Part shown: positions 24,275 through 36,720 of the stretch, piece by piece
How the letters are laid out: every line of letters starts with the position of its first letter
Numbering within the stretch: position 1 is the first letter of the stretch
Source: Candidatus Dormiibacterota bacterium
Lineage (GTDB): Bacteria > Acidobacteriota > Polarisedimenticolia > Gp22-AA2
Length of the DNA: 64,000 bases
Direction of reading: 5' to 3'
Assembly: GCA_035635555.1 (NCBI GenBank)
Contig: DASQAT010000018.1
Location: 24,632-88,631 of the forward strand
Made by a program: the position numbers and the translations under genes
The notes under the pieces: generated by a model
The model's input: only the letters and a program-made list of their open reading frames with translations
Database searches by the model: none
Told to the model about the DNA's origin: nothing

Positions 24275-27200
24275 ATGAACTGCAGTACGTTCCGTAACGG
24301 GATCCGTGGCGTCGTCGTCGCGGGCGTGTGCCTTTCGCTGCTGCTTATCGTCCCGGCCGCCATCAACTGGGCGGGCCGCGACGGGCACCAGGTGCAGTCG
24401 CAAAGTGCCGCATCACAGGCGGATGCCGCGGCGACCCAGAGATGGTTCCGCATGCATCCCCGCATGACGGCCCAACCCCGTCCGGGCGGCTTGACGCCGT
24501 TCGGTCGCGATTTCAAGGCGGACCCGCGAGGCAACGCGCGCGGTCTCGTCGCTACGACCGTCGGCTATCTCGATCTGAAGAACCCGTCCGCGGTGCTCGA
24601 CCGGCTGCCGGCCGAATTCAAGGGCGCGGGACCGGGATTCCGGAACCATCCCAAGGGCAGCCTGCAGGACGGCGTGAACATCATCCAGATCGACGAGGCG
24701 TCCGTGAAGAGCCAGGGCTACGGCCAGATCGCCTCCGAGGTGGGCCGCTACGGCCGCATCCTGGGACAGGTCCCGGACCGCGGCATTCTGGTGAAGGGAA
24801 CGGCCGGGCAGCTGGCGCGCCTCGCCGCGCAGTCGTTCGTCGAGGGGACGGCGGCGTATCGCGCGGCGTTCAAGCTCGATCCCGCGATCGGGCAGATGCC
24901 CCTGATCCAGGCGAGCCGTGCCAAGAGCACCGTCCTGGACCTGCAGGTGAAGCTGTGGAACGGAGAGGACGCCCAGGAGGCCAAGGGTCGCCTGGCGCAT
25001 CTGGTGGGTGATGCGAACGTCAGCGACTACAGCATGGACGGGCACCTGCTGCGCGTGAAGGCGTCCCGGGCCGACCTTGCGAAACTGGCGGGCGACGACG
25101 CCGTCGAATTCCTCACCGAGGTGCCGGAGTACATCCTGACCAACTCCGAGGTGCCGACGATCATCATGATCGGCAACACGGAGGAGAGCTACAACATCTC
25201 GCGGCCGTTCCAGGATATCGGGATCGACGGCGGCGGCAGCGGCGCGCTGCTGTGCACGCAGGCCCCGGCCAGGACCTGCGCCACGAACAACGACTGCACC
25301 AACAACACCCAGTGCGTTGCGGCCGGCAACCCGACGGCCTGCTGCACGGGGGCAGGCGCCGGCACCTGCACCGGCCCGGGGCCGGGGGGCGTGTGCACGC
25401 TGCAGAAATACAACAACGATACCGCCGCGGTTCCCCCGCAGATCGTGGCGGTGACCGACAACGGTATCTCGACCGATGCCGTGCACTTTTCGCAGACGCT
25501 GACGCAGGTCAGCGACCTGACGCACGGGATCGGTCCGGCCCATCGCAAGGTGCACGCGATCCAGAACGTCGAGGACAACGGGACGTCCTGCGACTCCCTG
25601 CTCTCGGGGGCCAACACACACGGCAACGTCGTGGCCGGCATCATCGCAGGCGCGCCGGGCGACTTCGGACTGAGCTACTCCAAGGCGGTGGACCCGGCGG
25701 ACGGTGTGCCGCTGCAGAACATCAGCCTGGACGCCCTGGCGCGGGGCGCGCGCATCATCATGCAGGACGCGGCGCTCCCCAGCCGCTGCATCGCGACCGA
25801 GCTGACCGAGGTCGGCGGCAACGTGAACCCCGGCAATCTGCTGGACCGCCTGAACGCGGCGATCTGCCCGAAGAGCGGCGGCACCGGAGCGTGCGCCGGA
25901 GTGACGGGCGGCGGCGAGGAGGTCCACCTGCAGGTCCTGCCGTTCGGCGTGCCGAACTGGGACAACGCCCTGAACAACACCGAGAACGGGATGTACAGCC
26001 TGGAGGCGCAGCAGATCGACACCTTCCTGGTGAACAACCGGGACTACATGGTGTTCAGCCCGGTTGGAAGCCAGGGCACCGACCCGGGTGATCCGAACAC
26101 CAACCTCATCTGGCCCGACATGTTCGACGGCACGGCCCTCGACGACGATCCCAACAAGCCACGGGACATGCAGATCCCGCCGCCGGCGACCGCCAAGAAC
26201 AGCGTCACGGTCGGCGCCACCTTCTCCGACATCTGGACGGTGAACGGCACCCTCAACCAGGAGGAGAACGACTACAACATCACCTCGCACGGCCCGGCCA
26301 CCGCTGCGTCGCTGCGCACGGCACCCCTTCTGATGACGGTGGGTATCGACGGCACGGGCGTGTTCGCCTACCCGCTGTTCCAGGCGGCGGCGACCAACCG
26401 CAGCCATGACAACGACAACGTGGCCCCGGTGGAGAACGAGATCGACGACGGGAACTGGGGGACCTCGTTCTCGGCGGGATTCGCGACGGCGGCCGGTGCC
26501 GTGGTCCGCGACTACTTCGCGCAGGGCTTCTACCCGACGGCGACGCGGCAGGCGGGCGACCGCATGCCCAGGGTGTCCGGCAGCCTGGTGCGCGCCGCCC
26601 TGGTGGCGAGCGCCAACAGCCTCGACCAGGAGTCCATTTCGAACAGCCAGCAGGCCACGGCCACCGACAAGCTGATCGCCAACAGCCGAGGGGCCGACCT
26701 CGGCAGCGTGTCAGGCGTTCCGGTCGGCGTCATGGGCAACAACACACAGGGGTACGGGCGGCCGGTCCTGGACCAGGTCCTGCCGATCACGAACTACCCT
26801 TCGACGCGCGGCATCGGCTCGCCTGACACCATCGAGTATCCGGCGGCCGGTCTCCTCGTCTACGACATGCTGGGGACGGGCGAGGCGCCGATCAACAACT
26901 CGACGAATATCCTGACCGAGAAATCGTTCGTCGTGGACGGCGTCAACACGGTCGTCCTGGGCGGAACGCGCTTCATCGAGAACGGACAGCTGCGTATCGC
27001 CCTCTCCTGGCCCGACCCGCCGAGCACGGTCCTGGGGACGACGGCCAACCTCGGCAGCGGCGCCCTGGTCAACGACCTCGACCTCGAGGTCGAGTCTCCC
27101 GGTCCGGACAACAACATCGCGACCACTGGCGACAACATCGTCTACGACGGCAACGTCTATGTCCAGGGCCAGCCGATTCTCTTCGGTCAGTGGTCGAAAG

Positions 27201-30200
27201 GACACCCTGTGTCGCAGGCGTCTGTGCACGACAAATACAACACCATCGAGGCGGTGCACCTGGCCACCCTGCAGAACCGGTTCCTGCCGAACTCCGGCAA
27301 CCAGATCCCGACCGGGACCTGGAAAGTCCGCGTGAAGCGGGGCGCGGGCGGGTTCATTGCCGGGCAGATCACGGCGATCAACGGCACCCCGGATGGCCAC
27401 AATGAAGACACCAACGGCAACGGCCGGCTGGATACGGGAGAGGACACGGACGGCGACGGCCTCCTGGACGCTGGCGGACAGCCGTTCGCGCTGGTGATCG
27501 CAGGTCCGGTGCTCGGGACGGCCGGCCAGACGCAGAATTGGAACGGCTCGTCGCACTCCCTGCCGGGGAGCACCGTGCGCCTCGACAAGTACCAGTACTC
27601 CTGCTCCGACAGCCTGACGGCCACGATCCTGGATCCCCTCGCCGCGTCGGTGAGCGGCAATGTCGTCTTCCAGGTGGTGAACGCGGCCGGCACCGTGCTG
27701 GACGAGGAGAAAGGGATCGCCTTCACGGAAACCTACAGCACCAGCCACGACTTCCGCTCGGCGCCGCTGCCGACGAGGCTGGGGTCGCCTGCGGTGAAGT
27801 ACAACGGGGTGATCGAGGGGGACAACGGGCAATCCGTGTTCATCCGGTACACCACCTCGCCGCGCAACGCCGAAGCGAGCGCCCGCTTCCAGTGCACCCC
27901 GAACATCATCCAGGGAGCGATCGACATCAACGGGCGTACCAACCAGCCGTCGTTCATCGGCGGCGGCTGCGACGGCGACCAGTACCTGGACGCGAACGAG
28001 CGGGTGACCTACTCGATCGCCATCCAGAACTTCGAGCGGGCCGACGACCTGAACGACGTCGTGGCCACCCTGACGCCATCCGGCCCCGGGGCGGGTGCCA
28101 TCCGGGTCCTGGACTCGCCGAAGGGCATCGGGCGGATCCCCGGGGGCCAGAGGACGGGGATCACGTTCTCCCTGTTCGTCGACCCGACGGCGGCCAACGC
28201 ACTCTCGGTGGCGAACCGCAAGGTCGACCTGGTCCTTTCGCTCGACGGAAACGCCCGCGGCGTGCGGATCTCGCGCACGACCTACACGTTCAACAACGTC
28301 ATCAACGCCGACAGCGAGACGCTGCACTATTCAACCGACTTCCCGGGCGGCGGCCGCGAGGTGCGCGACTTCAACCGCAATCTCCAGATCGATGCGGCCG
28401 ACAAGATCGATCCCTTCAAGGGGCTGTTCTTCCCCGACGAGGACATCACCTTCTCGAGCATGTTCGTGGTCGGGACCGCGAGCGGCAAGGTGAGCAACAC
28501 GCTCGGTGAAGACCTGAACGACAACAACGTTCTCGACGCGGGAGAGGACACCATCCCGAACGGGCGGCTGGACCGCGGCATCCTGGCATCGGCGACCGGT
28601 CCGACCCTCCATGTGGACAAGGTGCCGTGGGACTTCGATTACAACGACGGCGGCTGGGTCCCGTTCCGCTCCAGCTTCAGCAAGCGGGGCAACGCCAGCC
28701 CGAATCCGCTGTGGGAATATAAGGGAGGCGGAGTGTGCAGCAGCCTCAGCACGACGCCCGGCAAGCAGTGTTTCGCGGTCGCCGACTGCCCGGGCGGGAC
28801 CTGTAACTTCCACACCGGCGTCTGCGGCTTCCAGACGGCCCGCTTCGACACGGGCCAGACCGGCGTCCCCTGGTTCCAGAACGGCGGCGCCGGCATCTGG
28901 CACACGGGCGACGGCGACCTGACGACTCCGCTGTCCAACACGAACACGTGCGACAACTACACGATTCCGACCGATCTATCGACGCCCAATTTCGAGGAAA
29001 TCATCTTCGACCTCCTGGAGTCGCCGATCGTCGCGAAGGTGAACCAGGTCAACGACGCACGCGGCTTCCCCTATACCGTGGAGTTCCAGCGCCTCGGATT
29101 CAACCTGAATATCCAGACGTATTACTACGCCGGTGGTGGCGTCGATCTGGACAACGACATCGACAGCGACCAGCGGAACTGTCTCATCTGCTCGTATTTC
29201 TACGGATCTGTCCGGTTCGAGGACATCTACGAGCTGGCGCAATTCAATCAGTACCAGAACCCCATCGATCCGCTCTTTGGAAATCCGAGGACCTTCGGGC
29301 CGCTGACCGATCCGGACGGATCGTTCGCCCAGAACAAGACGATCACCGGAGACGAGACCGGCTTCACCGGGTTCACGCAGAACACCAACCCGGACAGCAC
29401 GAGCCCGATCCCTCTCGGCGGAGCCGACTTCACCCCGTTCCCGCGTCCGTTAGCGCCGGCGATCGGGGCGCCGGGCTGCACCTGCAACATCGACCCCAAC
29501 CAGGCGTGCTGCCAGAAGAACACGGATGCCGGCCCCGCCCGCAGCTTCGACATGAGCCTGCTCGAGTACGAGGACGGCGTCATTCAGATGAGCCTCGGCA
29601 AGGGACAGTTCGAGCCCACCGGTTCCTTCTCGCCCGGCCCGGCCAAGAACCGCTGGCAGATCGGCATGGGGTTCATCGTCCAGGAGAACGCCGGCGGCTT
29701 CGCCGACTATGGGATCGGTTTCGACGACCTGGTCCTGGAGTGGGACGAGGTGCACCCCGTCGACGAGGGGGCCTTCGTGCCGGCCCACACCCCCGCCTGC
29801 AACCGCTTCGGCACGCCCGGGAACCCGGCGGGCCAGCAGTGCGCCACGCTGGTGGTCGACCGGCTGAACCTTTACGAGTGCAACGACACCGTGGAGGTGA
29901 CGGTGGACGACCCGCGCCGCTCCGGCCTGACGAGCGTGCCGGTGTTCGGCGTGACCGACTCCGACAACATCGAAGTGCAGACCGGAGTGGTCGCGGCGAA
30001 GCACCCGCGCAAGTCGTTCAGTCTTCCGGCCGTGCCGGGGAGCCCGGGCCTGTTCAGAGGCAACGTCACGCTCGGCGCCCTGTTCGACAACTCCAACCTG
30101 CTGTTCACCGGCTTCAGCGACTCGAACATGACGTTCTACTACCTGGACCCCGAGTGCGACGGCGACGGCGACGGCACCGCGGGGGAGGACTCCTTCGGCG

Positions 30201-33200
30201 ACCTCGACAACGATCATATCGTCCCCTCGTCCGACAACTGCCCGTTCGAATACAACCCCGGCCAGGAGGACGGCATCTGCTCCGGCGGCCCCACGCCCGG
30301 GTTGCCCTGCTCGACGTCCGCGGTGTGCGGCGCGGGGACCTGCATGATCGACGGAGACAACATCGGCACGCTGTGCGACAACTGTCCGGGAGTGTCCAAT
30401 CCCACGCAGAAGGATTCGGACGCGGACGGAGTCGGCGACGCCTGCGATTTCGACGACATCGACTTCGACGGCATCGTGAACTCGATCGACAACTGCCCCG
30501 ACGTCTACAACCCGGCGCAGGTGCCGGCGGGCGGGTCCTCGACCCGCGGGGCGGCGTGCAACGGCAACACCGACACCGACGGCGACGGCGTCCAGGATCG
30601 CCTCGACAACTGCGTGCGAACGGCGAACATCGGACAGGTCGACCACGACTTGGACACCATCGGCGACGCCTGCGACGGCGACTGCCTGAACCCCCGCCCC
30701 TCGAACCTGGCGGTCGGCTCGTGCAACCTGATCAGCGAGACCTTCTGCACGGCCGACACCAACGCCGCGTGCCCCGTGGGACAGACCTGCTGCCCGCAGG
30801 TCGGCCACTGCAGCATCAGCACGAGCATCCTGTGCACGGCCGGCGCCACGCAGTGCACGGGGAGCCAGACCTGCGATGGTCTCGCTTCGCAGACCTGCCA
30901 GAAGCAGGGACTGGTCAATGACGGCTCCTGCGGCACGGTGCAGGACGACGCCGACGGCGACGGAGTGCCGGACAACGTCGACGACTGCCCCAACAGGGCG
31001 AACCCGGCGATCATCCCGGGAACGTTCCGGCAGCTCGACACCGATCAGGACGGCCGCGGCGATATCTGCGACCCGCCCCAGACACTGGACGACGACAACA
31101 ACGGCATCCCGGACGACGCGGTCTCCTTCACCACCACCGTCTCCTGCAGGAGGGTGCCTCTGCCTCAGCTGGTCGTCCTGCCGCTTACCCCCAGAGACCT
31201 CAACGGCGACCACGACATCTTCGCGGACGCCGGCGAAGTCGTGCGGATGGGCGTCGAGGTCACCAACAACAGCGCCATTGCCGTGAGCGGCGTCACCCTC
31301 ATCCTCGGCACCTCCGACTCCGACATCTCGTGCGTCACCAAGGGGACGATCCTGATCCCGTCCATCCCGGCCGGTGGCAAGGTGAACACCGTCACCGATC
31401 CGGGCATCAACACGCCGCCGGGAGCCGGTGAGTTCGAGTTCATCGTGTCTCCGACGGCCAGCACGACGGACGGGACCAATCCGGCGAAGGGAGACTTCTT
31501 CGTCACCCTGACGAGCAACGAGGCGGTGGGCCTCGGAGGGAAGTCGACCTTCTCCATCCTCCTCGATATCGACGCCCCGACCGCCGGTCTGCCCGCCAGG
31601 GTGAACGGACCGGATAACATCCCGGGCAACGCAGATGACGGGACCATCAAGGAGACGTTCGACCTCGATCGCGACCACGACGGCCTGTTCACCATCGACA
31701 GCCGCTGCGAGGTCGTCACCCAGGCGGGGGATACCGACCCGACCGGTCCGACGTACTGCAACCTGAACTCGACGGGGGTGAAGAACGACACGATCGGCGT
31801 GTGGGTCGGCACGGCCCCGGGCGGCCTCAACGTGCTCTCCGCCGTCGGCTGCGCCGGATTCAACGTTCCGCCCGACGACCCGGCGTGCGAAATCGATCCG
31901 GACAACGACATGGACTGGCACATCCACTGCCCGCCCGGGCCCTTCCAGGCTGCCTGCCCGAATCTGTCGCAGCATCAGACGCCGGTGAACGACGCCCAGT
32001 CCTTCGCCGGGGACAACTCGCTGCACTGGGGCTACCATCTGGACCTTGCGAACAAGCTGTTGGACACTACGCGCTTCCGCCAGATGGCGGCGTTCATGAC
32101 GAACCCGATCAACCTGACGCCGCTGCCGATTCCCGGCCGGATCCCACCGGATCTCGAGCTGTCGTTCTACCATATCGCCGCGATGATGGATAACAACTGG
32201 TACAACCTGCCTCCGGGCTACGCGAACGACTACGGCGACGTGCAGATCCAGACCGACAGGAACCAGAACCCGGGGATCGACGACTGGAGCCCGTGGGACA
32301 AGCTCGCGCCGTTCCAGAACGTGTACGACCACATCCCTTACCTCTGGTCCCAGTTCGGAGGGGGGCTGTCCTATTGCGACCTGACGCCGACCGATACCGG
32401 CACGGCGCCGCCGGCTCCGCGCGGCGTGCACGAGACCATGTGCTACCCGAGCGGCATCTGGTCGAGCTGCGGCAACCCGCGCGACCAGACGACCACGTTC
32501 CAGTGTCAGAACGGCACTCCGGGGAACCAGGCGCCTTCCTCCGGCAGCCTGTGGGTGCAGACGAAGTTCAGTCTGGCCAGCTTCCTCGGCCAGCGGGTGC
32601 GAATTCGCTGGATCGCGATGTCCTGGGAGTTCGATAACACCGACTCGTCGTACGACGAGGTCGGCTCCTGGATCGGGACGCAGGGAGACGAAGGGTGGTA
32701 CGTGGACGACATCGTCATCACCGGCGCCCTGCAGGCGCAGGCACCCCCCCTGGCCGACGTCAAGACACCGGCCAACGGGGTCTGCCCGACCAAGGCCTGC
32801 GACGCGACGCAGGGGGACAGCGGCTTCAACCTCAGCCTGAACCTGGCCCAGGCGGTGGAGGACAACATCGTAGTGTTGGGCGAGAAGGTTGTGGTCTCGG
32901 CGGCCAACACGACGAACCCCGGCGGCTGCATCGGCGGCGGCGCGCAGTTCCGCTTCTTCAAGAACAACCTCCTGGTGCAGGACTGGTCGGAGATCCCGAC
33001 GTTCACGGACAACCCGACGATCGATGCGTCGTACCGCGTTCAGGTGCGCTGCAGCATCGACACGACCTGCACCTCGAGCGCCACGGCCTCAGGGGTGAAC
33101 AGCCGGTCGATCCAGGTGTTCTCGGGAGACGGCGCCGACATCCCTCTGTCGGTGACCTACAACCGCACGGTCGTCCCGCCGCTCACGACGTTGAGCTGGC

Positions 33201-33514
33201 CGGCGAGAGTGCAGCCACCGTCCCTGTCGGGCTTCGACGTCTTCACCGGCAACAGGGTGGACGACGGCTTATCATCGACGCAGTTGTTGCCGGACAACAA
33301 CCTGTCGACCCTGACACCCCTGGGGCCGGGCTTCTGCAATCTGGCGAACGGGGCGCCCGGGAGCACGGTGACGGCGACGTCGACCGTCGATCCACAGATG
33401 AATACGGTGTTCTACTACCTCGTCGGCCACAACCCGGTGGTCGCGGGCGGCCAGGCGGCTCTCGGGAGGCGGGGTGACGGAACGCTCAGGCCGCTCGCCC
33501 CGGTCTGTCCGTAG
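24275..33514 (+). CDS. Giant secreted subtilisin-like (S8) protease with TSP type-3 repeats, paralog 1
   Basis: 3079 residues from the ATG at 24275 (GGGAGG 6 nt upstream). Order: signal peptide (~1-34); a ~300-residue propeptide-like region; a Cys-rich insert (~326-375, about ten Cys); an S8 domain with Asp395 (VTDNG), His449 (THGNVVAG) and Ser731 (GTSFSAG), with an unusually long His-Ser spacing; a jelly-roll region with [13 protein letters not shown] typical after S8 domains; long beta-rich parts with [14 protein letters not shown] Ca sites; thrombospondin type-3 repeats (~1960-2280, [12 protein letters not shown] and similar); and a C-terminal FN3-like module ending FYYLVGHNP. The oxyanion Asn is Ser599 (PVGSQG), so activity may be weak. 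Probably secreted, calcium-stabilised and involved in polymer or peptide breakdown. About 40% of it has no family I can name. Confidence 0.9.
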   Translation: MNCSTFRNGIRGVVVAGVCLSLLLIVPAAINWAGRDGHQVQSQSAASQADAAATQRWFRMHPRMTAQPRPGGLTPFGRDFKADPRGNARGLVATTVGYLDLKNPSAVLDRLPAEFKGAGPGFRNHPKGSLQDGVNIIQIDEASVKSQGYGQIASEVGRYGRILGQVPDRGILVKGTAGQLARLAAQSFVEGTAAYRAAFKLDPAIGQMPLIQASRAKSTVLDLQVKLWNGEDAQEAKGRLAHLVGDANVSDYSMDGHLLRVKASRADLAKLAGDDAVEFLTEVPEYILTNSEVPTIIMIGNTEESYNISRPFQDIGIDGGGSGALLCTQAPARTCATNNDCTNNTQCVAAGNPTACCTGAGAGTCTGPGPGGVCTLQKYNNDTAAVPPQIVAVTDNGISTDAVHFSQTLTQVSDLTHGIGPAHRKVHAIQNVEDNGTSCDSLLSGANTHGNVVAGIIAGAPGDFGLSYSKAVDPADGVPLQNISLDALARGARIIMQDAALPSRCIATELTEVGGNVNPGNLLDRLNAAICPKSGGTGACAGVTGGGEEVHLQVLPFGVPNWDNALNNTENGMYSLEAQQIDTFLVNNRDYMVFSPVGSQGTDPGDPNTNLIWPDMFDGTALDDDPNKPRDMQIPPPATAKNSVTVGATFSDIWTVNGTLNQEENDYNITSHGPATAASLRTAPLLMTVGIDGTGVFAYPLFQAAATNRSHDNDNVAPVENEIDDGNWGTSFSAGFATAAGAVVRDYFAQGFYPTATRQAGDRMPRVSGSLVRAALVASANSLDQESISNSQQATATDKLIANSRGADLGSVSGVPVGVMGNNTQGYGRPVLDQVLPITNYPSTRGIGSPDTIEYPAAGLLVYDMLGTGEAPINNSTNILTEKSFVVDGVNTVVLGGTRFIENGQLRIALSWPDPPSTVLGTTANLGSGALVNDLDLEVESPGPDNNIATTGDNIVYDGNVYVQGQPILFGQWSKGHPVSQASVHDKYNTIEAVHLATLQNRFLPNSGNQIPTGTWKVRVKRGAGGFIAGQITAINGTPDGHNEDTNGNGRLDTGEDTDGDGLLDAGGQPFALVIAGPVLGTAGQTQNWNGSSHSLPGSTVRLDKYQYSCSDSLTATILDPLAASVSGNVVFQVVNAAGTVLDEEKGIAFTETYSTSHDFRSAPLPTRLGSPAVKYNGVIEGDNGQSVFIRYTTSPRNAEASARFQCTPNIIQGAIDINGRTNQPSFIGGGCDGDQYLDANERVTYSIAIQNFERADDLNDVVATLTPSGPGAGAIRVLDSPKGIGRIPGGQRTGITFSLFVDPTAANALSVANRKVDLVLSLDGNARGVRISRTTYTFNNVINADSETLHYSTDFPGGGREVRDFNRNLQIDAADKIDPFKGLFFPDEDITFSSMFVVGTASGKVSNTLGEDLNDNNVLDAGEDTIPNGRLDRGILASATGPTLHVDKVPWDFDYNDGGWVPFRSSFSKRGNASPNPLWEYKGGGVCSSLSTTPGKQCFAVADCPGGTCNFHTGVCGFQTARFDTGQTGVPWFQNGGAGIWHTGDGDLTTPLSNTNTCDNYTIPTDLSTPNFEEIIFDLLESPIVAKVNQVNDARGFPYTVEFQRLGFNLNIQTYYYAGGGVDLDNDIDSDQRNCLICSYFYGSVRFEDIYELAQFNQYQNPIDPLFGNPRTFGPLTDPDGSFAQNKTITGDETGFTGFTQNTNPDSTSPIPLGGADFTPFPRPLAPAIGAPGCTCNIDPNQACCQKNTDAGPARSFDMSLLEYEDGVIQMSLGKGQFEPTGSFSPGPAKNRWQIGMGFIVQENAGGFADYGIGFDDLVLEWDEVHPVDEGAFVPAHTPACNRFGTPGNPAGQQCATLVVDRLNLYECNDTVEVTVDDPRRSGLTSVPVFGVTDSDNIEVQTGVVAAKHPRKSFSLPAVPGSPGLFRGNVTLGALFDNSNLLFTGFSDSNMTFYYLDPECDGDGDGTAGEDSFGDLDNDHIVPSSDNCPFEYNPGQEDGICSGGPTPGLPCSTSAVCGAGTCMIDGDNIGTLCDNCPGVSNPTQKDSDADGVGDACDFDDIDFDGIVNSIDNCPDVYNPAQVPAGGSSTRGAACNGNTDTDGDGVQDRLDNCVRTANIGQVDHDLDTIGDACDGDCLNPRPSNLAVGSCNLISETFCTADTNAACPVGQTCCPQVGHCSISTSILCTAGATQCTGSQTCDGLASQTCQKQGLVNDGSCGTVQDDADGDGVPDNVDDCPNRANPAIIPGTFRQLDTDQDGRGDICDPPQTLDDDNNGIPDDAVSFTTTVSCRRVPLPQLVVLPLTPRDLNGDHDIFADAGEVVRMGVEVTNNSAIAVSGVTLILGTSDSDISCVTKGTILIPSIPAGGKVNTVTDPGINTPPGAGEFEFIVSPTASTTDGTNPAKGDFFVTLTSNEAVGLGGKSTFSILLDIDAPTAGLPARVNGPDNIPGNADDGTIKETFDLDRDHDGLFTIDSRCEVVTQAGDTDPTGPTYCNLNSTGVKNDTIGVWVGTAPGGLNVLSAVGCAGFNVPPDDPACEIDPDNDMDWHIHCPPGPFQAACPNLSQHQTPVNDAQSFAGDNSLHWGYHLDLANKLLDTTRFRQMAAFMTNPINLTPLPIPGRIPPDLELSFYHIAAMMDNNWYNLPPGYANDYGDVQIQTDRNQNPGIDDWSPWDKLAPFQNVYDHIPYLWSQFGGGLSYCDLTPTDTGTAPPAPRGVHETMCYPSGIWSSCGNPRDQTTTFQCQNGTPGNQAPSSGSLWVQTKFSLASFLGQRVRIRWIAMSWEFDNTDSSYDEVGSWIGTQGDEGWYVDDIVITGALQAQAPPLADVKTPANGVCPTKACDATQGDSGFNLSLNLAQAVEDNIVVLGEKVVVSAANTTNPGGCIGGGAQFRFFKNNLLVQDWSEIPTFTDNPTIDASYRVQVRCSIDTTCTSSATASGVNSRSIQVFSGDGADIPLSVTYNRTVVPPLTTLSWPARVQPPSLSGFDVFTGNRVDDGLSSTQLLPDNNLSTLTPLGPGFCNLANGAPGSTVTATSTVDPQMNTVFYYLVGHNPVVAGGQAALGRRGDGTLRPLAPVCP

Positions 33515-33525
33515 GGTAACGAACT

Positions 33526-33545
33526 CCTGTCCCGCCGGGGACAGG
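33526..33545 (+). repeat. Hairpin just after giant subtilase 1
   Basis: CCTGTCCC (33526-33533), loop GCCG, GGGACAGG (33538-33545). Located 12 nt after the stop codon, before the main terminator; it may protect the 3' end of the mRNA. Confidence 0.5.
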
Positions 33546-33558
33546 GACTGAAACTACA

Positions 33559-33587
33559 GGGGGCCCCGATCGGGGCCCCCTTTTTTT
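33559..33587 (+). terminator. Rho-independent terminator of giant subtilase 1
   Basis: GGGGGCCCC (33559-33567), loop GATC, GGGGCCCCC (33572-33580), then seven T (33581-33587). Very strong. Confidence 0.92.
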
Positions 33588-33630
33588 CCTGGAATCGATC
33601 GACTCGGTCGCGAACGGCGCCGCGCAGCGC

Positions 33631-33996
33631 TTAAAAGAGCGGGGCGCTCAGCGACTCGTCGAGGCTCCACTTGTAGGTGTACACCGGGGTCTCGATCGGG
33701 ACGGTGTAGCGGACCTGGATGTCGATCCGCGTCGAGCTCCGGTTCACGATGACGTCCTTGGCGCCGACGGGGAGCTCGAGCTCCCGGGCCTTGAGCAGTA
33801 TGGCGTGCTTGACCACCTCGTCGTCGTGGCGCGGGAGCGCCGCGAAGCGGGCCTGCTCTTCGATCGAGTCGCGGAACTCGTAGACGTTGATCAGGATCGG
33901 CACGATCTTCACTCCAAGGTAGATGAAGACCGCCAGGACCACGATGCCGAAGAGTGTCCCGAGTCGTCCCTCGCCCCGTTCATCCCGCAGAAACAC
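33631..33996 (-). CDS. Small single-pass membrane protein (DUF4845-like) next to lepB
   Basis: 121 residues from a GTG at 33996; an upstream GTG at 34074 would give 147 residues. It starts FLRDERGEGRLGTLFG, then one membrane helix (~15-35, IVVLAVFIYLGVKIVPIL), then a ~85-residue extracytoplasmic part ending in beta-like strands. This layout and the place directly after lepB resemble DUF4845 proteins found between lepB and rnc in other bacteria; the match is by pattern only. Last gene of the mtnA-tsaD-lepA-lepB run. Function unknown. Confidence 0.65.
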   Translation of the reverse strand: MFLRDERGEGRLGTLFGIVVLAVFIYLGVKIVPILINVYEFRDSIEEQARFAALPRHDDEVVKHAILLKARELELPVGAKDVIVNRSSTRIDIQVRYTVPIETPVYTYKWSLDESLSAPLF

Positions 33997-34123
33997 GGCG
34001 GATGCCCCCTTTCGCGGCGTCGAGCGTTGCCTCCAGGCCAATATAGGAACCGGCGCGCGCTCTTGCAAGGACACGATTACGGTTCTGTGATCGAACGCGG
34101 GCGGGTGAAGGTGTTTCGGGTTG

Positions 34124-34837
34124 TCAGCGGATCAGACGGCCGCTGCGGTCCCAGCGTGTCCCGGTGAAGAAGGCACCGGCGCTCGTCAGGAGGCGGGAGG
34201 CCTTGGTCGGGGAGGGGTGCCGGCCGGCGGCCCGGACGCCGTCGCGATCGGCGCGCACGAAGGACCAGTAGATCAGGAGCCCCCGGCCGATGATGTGATC
34301 GCGCGGGACGAGACCCCACTCACGGCTGTCCAGGCTGTTGTCGCGGTTGTCGCCCATGACGAAATACTGGCCTTCGGGAATCGTGAGCGGGCCGAAGTTG
34401 TCGAGCTCGGGCGGGACCGAGCCGGGATCCTTGTGGTTGCTGTACGGCTCGATGATCGGCACGTAGCCTTCCTGGCCCGGCTTCTGGATGTAGACGACGC
34501 GGTCGACGATCTTCACCGTCTCGCCCGGAAGCGCGATGGCGCGCTTGACGTAATCCTGGGTCTCGTCGTGCGGGTAGCGGAACACGATGACGTCCCCCCG
34601 GCGCACCTCGGCGAGCGGCATGAAGGCGCGCTCGAGCGGGGAGGCCAGGGAGGCGAGGGCGAACTTGTTCACCAGGATGTAGTCCCCGACCAGGAGGGTG
34701 TCCTCCATGGACGGGCTGGGGATGGTGAACGGCTGGACGAGGAAGGTCCGGACGAACAGCGCGAAGATGATGGCGACGAGCCCCGCCTGCGTGTACTCGA
34801 AGAAGAACCGTCTGGGCTTCAATGAAATCGTCATCAT
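34124..34837 (-). CDS. lepB: Signal peptidase I
   Basis: 237 residues. An N-terminal membrane anchor (~14-32) is followed by box B with the catalytic Ser (PSPSMEDTLLVGD, ~41), box D with the catalytic Lys (YVKRAIALPGE, ~94) and box E (GDNRDNSLDSR). It removes signal peptides from exported proteins at the outer face of the inner membrane. Both Met1 and Met2 are possible starts. It directly follows lepA, the classic lepA-lepB order, and would process the giant secreted subtilases on either side. Confidence 0.95.
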   Translation of the reverse strand: MMTISLKPRRFFFEYTQAGLVAIIFALFVRTFLVQPFTIPSPSMEDTLLVGDYILVNKFALASLASPLERAFMPLAEVRRGDVIVFRYPHDETQDYVKRAIALPGETVKIVDRVVYIQKPGQEGYVPIIEPYSNHKDPGSVPPELDNFGPLTIPEGQYFVMGDNRDNSLDSREWGLVPRDHIIGRGLLIYWSFVRADRDGVRAAGRHPSPTKASRLLTSAGAFFTGTRWDRSGRLIR

Positions 34838-34907
34838 CCGACCCCGGATAGAGTATGCAGCGATCGACCGCCGGTTTCCATGTGGAAATGCCCGTGCGGC
34901 GCCGGCT

Positions 34908-36704
34908 CTAGTCGACCTTGAGCAGCGCCAGGAAGGCCTCCTGGGGGATGTCCACGCGCCCGACCTTCTTCATCCGCTTCTTCCCTTCCTTTTGTTTCTC
35001 GAGAAGCTTGCGCTTGCGCGTGATGTCGCCGCCGTAGCACTTCGCCAGGACGTTCTTGCGCATGGCCGCGACGTTCTCACGGGCGACGATCTTGCTGCCG
35101 ATCGCCGCCTGGATGGCCACCTCGAACAGCTGCCGCGGGATCACCTGCCGCAGCTTCTGGACCAGGGCGCGCCCTTTCTGGGGGGCGCGCTCCTTGTGCA
35201 CGATGAGCGACAGGGCGTCCACCGGCTCTCCGTTGACCAGGATGTCGAGCTTCACGAGGTCCGACTCCCACCAGCCGGTGTGGTGGTAATCCAACGAGGC
35301 GTAGCCGCGCGACAACGTCTTGAGCCGGTCGTAGAAATCGAGCACGACCTCGTTGAACGGCAGGTCGTAGGTGATCAGCACGCGGTTCGTGGTGACGTAC
35401 TTCAGCTCCTTCTGGACGCCCCTCTTGTCCTGGCACAGCGCCAGGATTCCGCCGACGTGCTCGGGCGGCGTCAGGATGAGGGCGGTGATCACCGGCTCCT
35501 CCCAGCGTTCGATTCTCTGAGGCGGCGGGAGCTTGGCCGGGTTGCTCACCTCCAGCTCCTGGCCGTCGGTCGTGGTGACGCGGTAGCGCACCGAGGGCGC
35601 GGTCGTGATCAGCTCCATCCCGAAGTGGCGCTCCAGCCGCGCCTGCACGATCTCCATGTGCAGGAGCCCGAGGAAGCCGCAGCGGTAGCCGAACCCGAGC
35701 GCCTCGCTGGTCTCCGGCTCCACCGTGAAGGACGAATCATTGAGCCGCAGCTTGTCGAGCGTATCGCGGAGATTCTCGTAGCTCGACTCGCCGATCGGGA
35801 ACAGACCGGCGAACACCATCGGGCGCATCTCCTGGAAGCCGGGGAACGCCGCGTCGGTGGGATGGCGGGCGTCGGTGACCGTGTCGCCGATCTTCACCTC
35901 GGCCGAGTTCCGGATGTTGGCTATCAGGACGCCGACCTCGCCGACCGACAGCGATTCGGCCGGCGTCATCTTGGGTGTCAGGAGACCCAGCTCCTCCAGG
36001 TCGTAGTCGCGCCCCGTCGCCATCAGCCGGATGCGCATCTTGCGCTTGAGCGTCCCGTCGATGACGCGCGCCAGGATGACGACACCGCGGTAGGGGTCGA
36101 ACCACGAGTCGAACACCAGCGCCTTCGCCGGCCTCTGCGGATCCCCCGCCGGCGGCGGGACCTCCCGCACCACCGCCTCCAGGATCTCGCGCACGCCCGT
36201 CCCCTCCTTGGCGGAAGCGAGAATGGCGTGCTGCGCGGAGAGACCGATGATGTTCTCGATCTGGTCCTTGACCTTGTCCGGCTCGGCCGAGGGCAGATCG
36301 ATCTTGTTGATCACCGGCAGGACCGTCAGGTGGTGATCGACCGCCATGTACGAGTTGGCGAGGGTCTGCGCCTCGACTCCCTGCGAGGCGTCCACCACCA
36401 GCACGGCCCCCTCGCAGGCCGACAGGGAGCGCGACACCTCGTAGGCGAAGTCGACGTGCCCCGGAGTGTCGATGAGGTTCACGCGGTAGGTGTTCCCGTC
36501 CGCCGCGCGGTATTCGAGCGCCACAGCGTGCGCCTTGATGGTGATGCCGCGCTCGCGCTCCAGGTCCATGCCGTCCAGGACCTGGTCCGACATCTCCCGC
36601 TGCGTCAAGGCGCCCGTCAGCTCGAGAATGCGATCCGACAGGGTGGTCTTGCCGTGGTCGATGTGGGCGATGATGCAGAAGTTCCGGATGAGCCGTGGGT
36701 CCAT
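34908..36704 (-). CDS. lepA: Elongation factor 4 (LepA GTPase)
   Basis: 598 residues, the standard length. G1 is [14 protein letters not shown] near the N-terminus, then RGITIKA (G2), [11 protein letters not shown] (G3) and [11 protein letters not shown] (G4). The C-terminal LepA-specific domain carries [17 protein letters not shown]. It is a ribosome-binding translational GTPase that remodels stalled or assembling ribosomes. The start has no strong ribosome-binding site; it lies 16 nt after the tsaD stop, so reinitiation or coupling is likely. Confidence 0.97.
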   Translation of the reverse strand: MDPRLIRNFCIIAHIDHGKTTLSDRILELTGALTQREMSDQVLDGMDLERERGITIKAHAVALEYRAADGNTYRVNLIDTPGHVDFAYEVSRSLSACEGAVLVVDASQGVEAQTLANSYMAVDHHLTVLPVINKIDLPSAEPDKVKDQIENIIGLSAQHAILASAKEGTGVREILEAVVREVPPPAGDPQRPAKALVFDSWFDPYRGVVILARVIDGTLKRKMRIRLMATGRDYDLEELGLLTPKMTPAESLSVGEVGVLIANIRNSAEVKIGDTVTDARHPTDAAFPGFQEMRPMVFAGLFPIGESSYENLRDTLDKLRLNDSSFTVEPETSEALGFGYRCGFLGLLHMEIVQARLERHFGMELITTAPSVRYRVTTTDGQELEVSNPAKLPPPQRIERWEEPVITALILTPPEHVGGILALCQDKRGVQKELKYVTTNRVLITYDLPFNEVVLDFYDRLKTLSRGYASLDYHHTGWWESDLVKLDILVNGEPVDALSLIVHKERAPQKGRALVQKLRQVIPRQLFEVAIQAAIGSKIVARENVAAMRKNVLAKCYGGDITRKRKLLEKQKEGKKRMKKVGRVDIPQEAFLALLKVD

Positions 36705-36720
36705 CGTTTCGGCCAGGTTC

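Noticed and set aside
29450..32431. A 993-codon frame antisense to giant subtilase 1
   Set aside because: Same type of composition shadow, without start signals or recognisable motifs.
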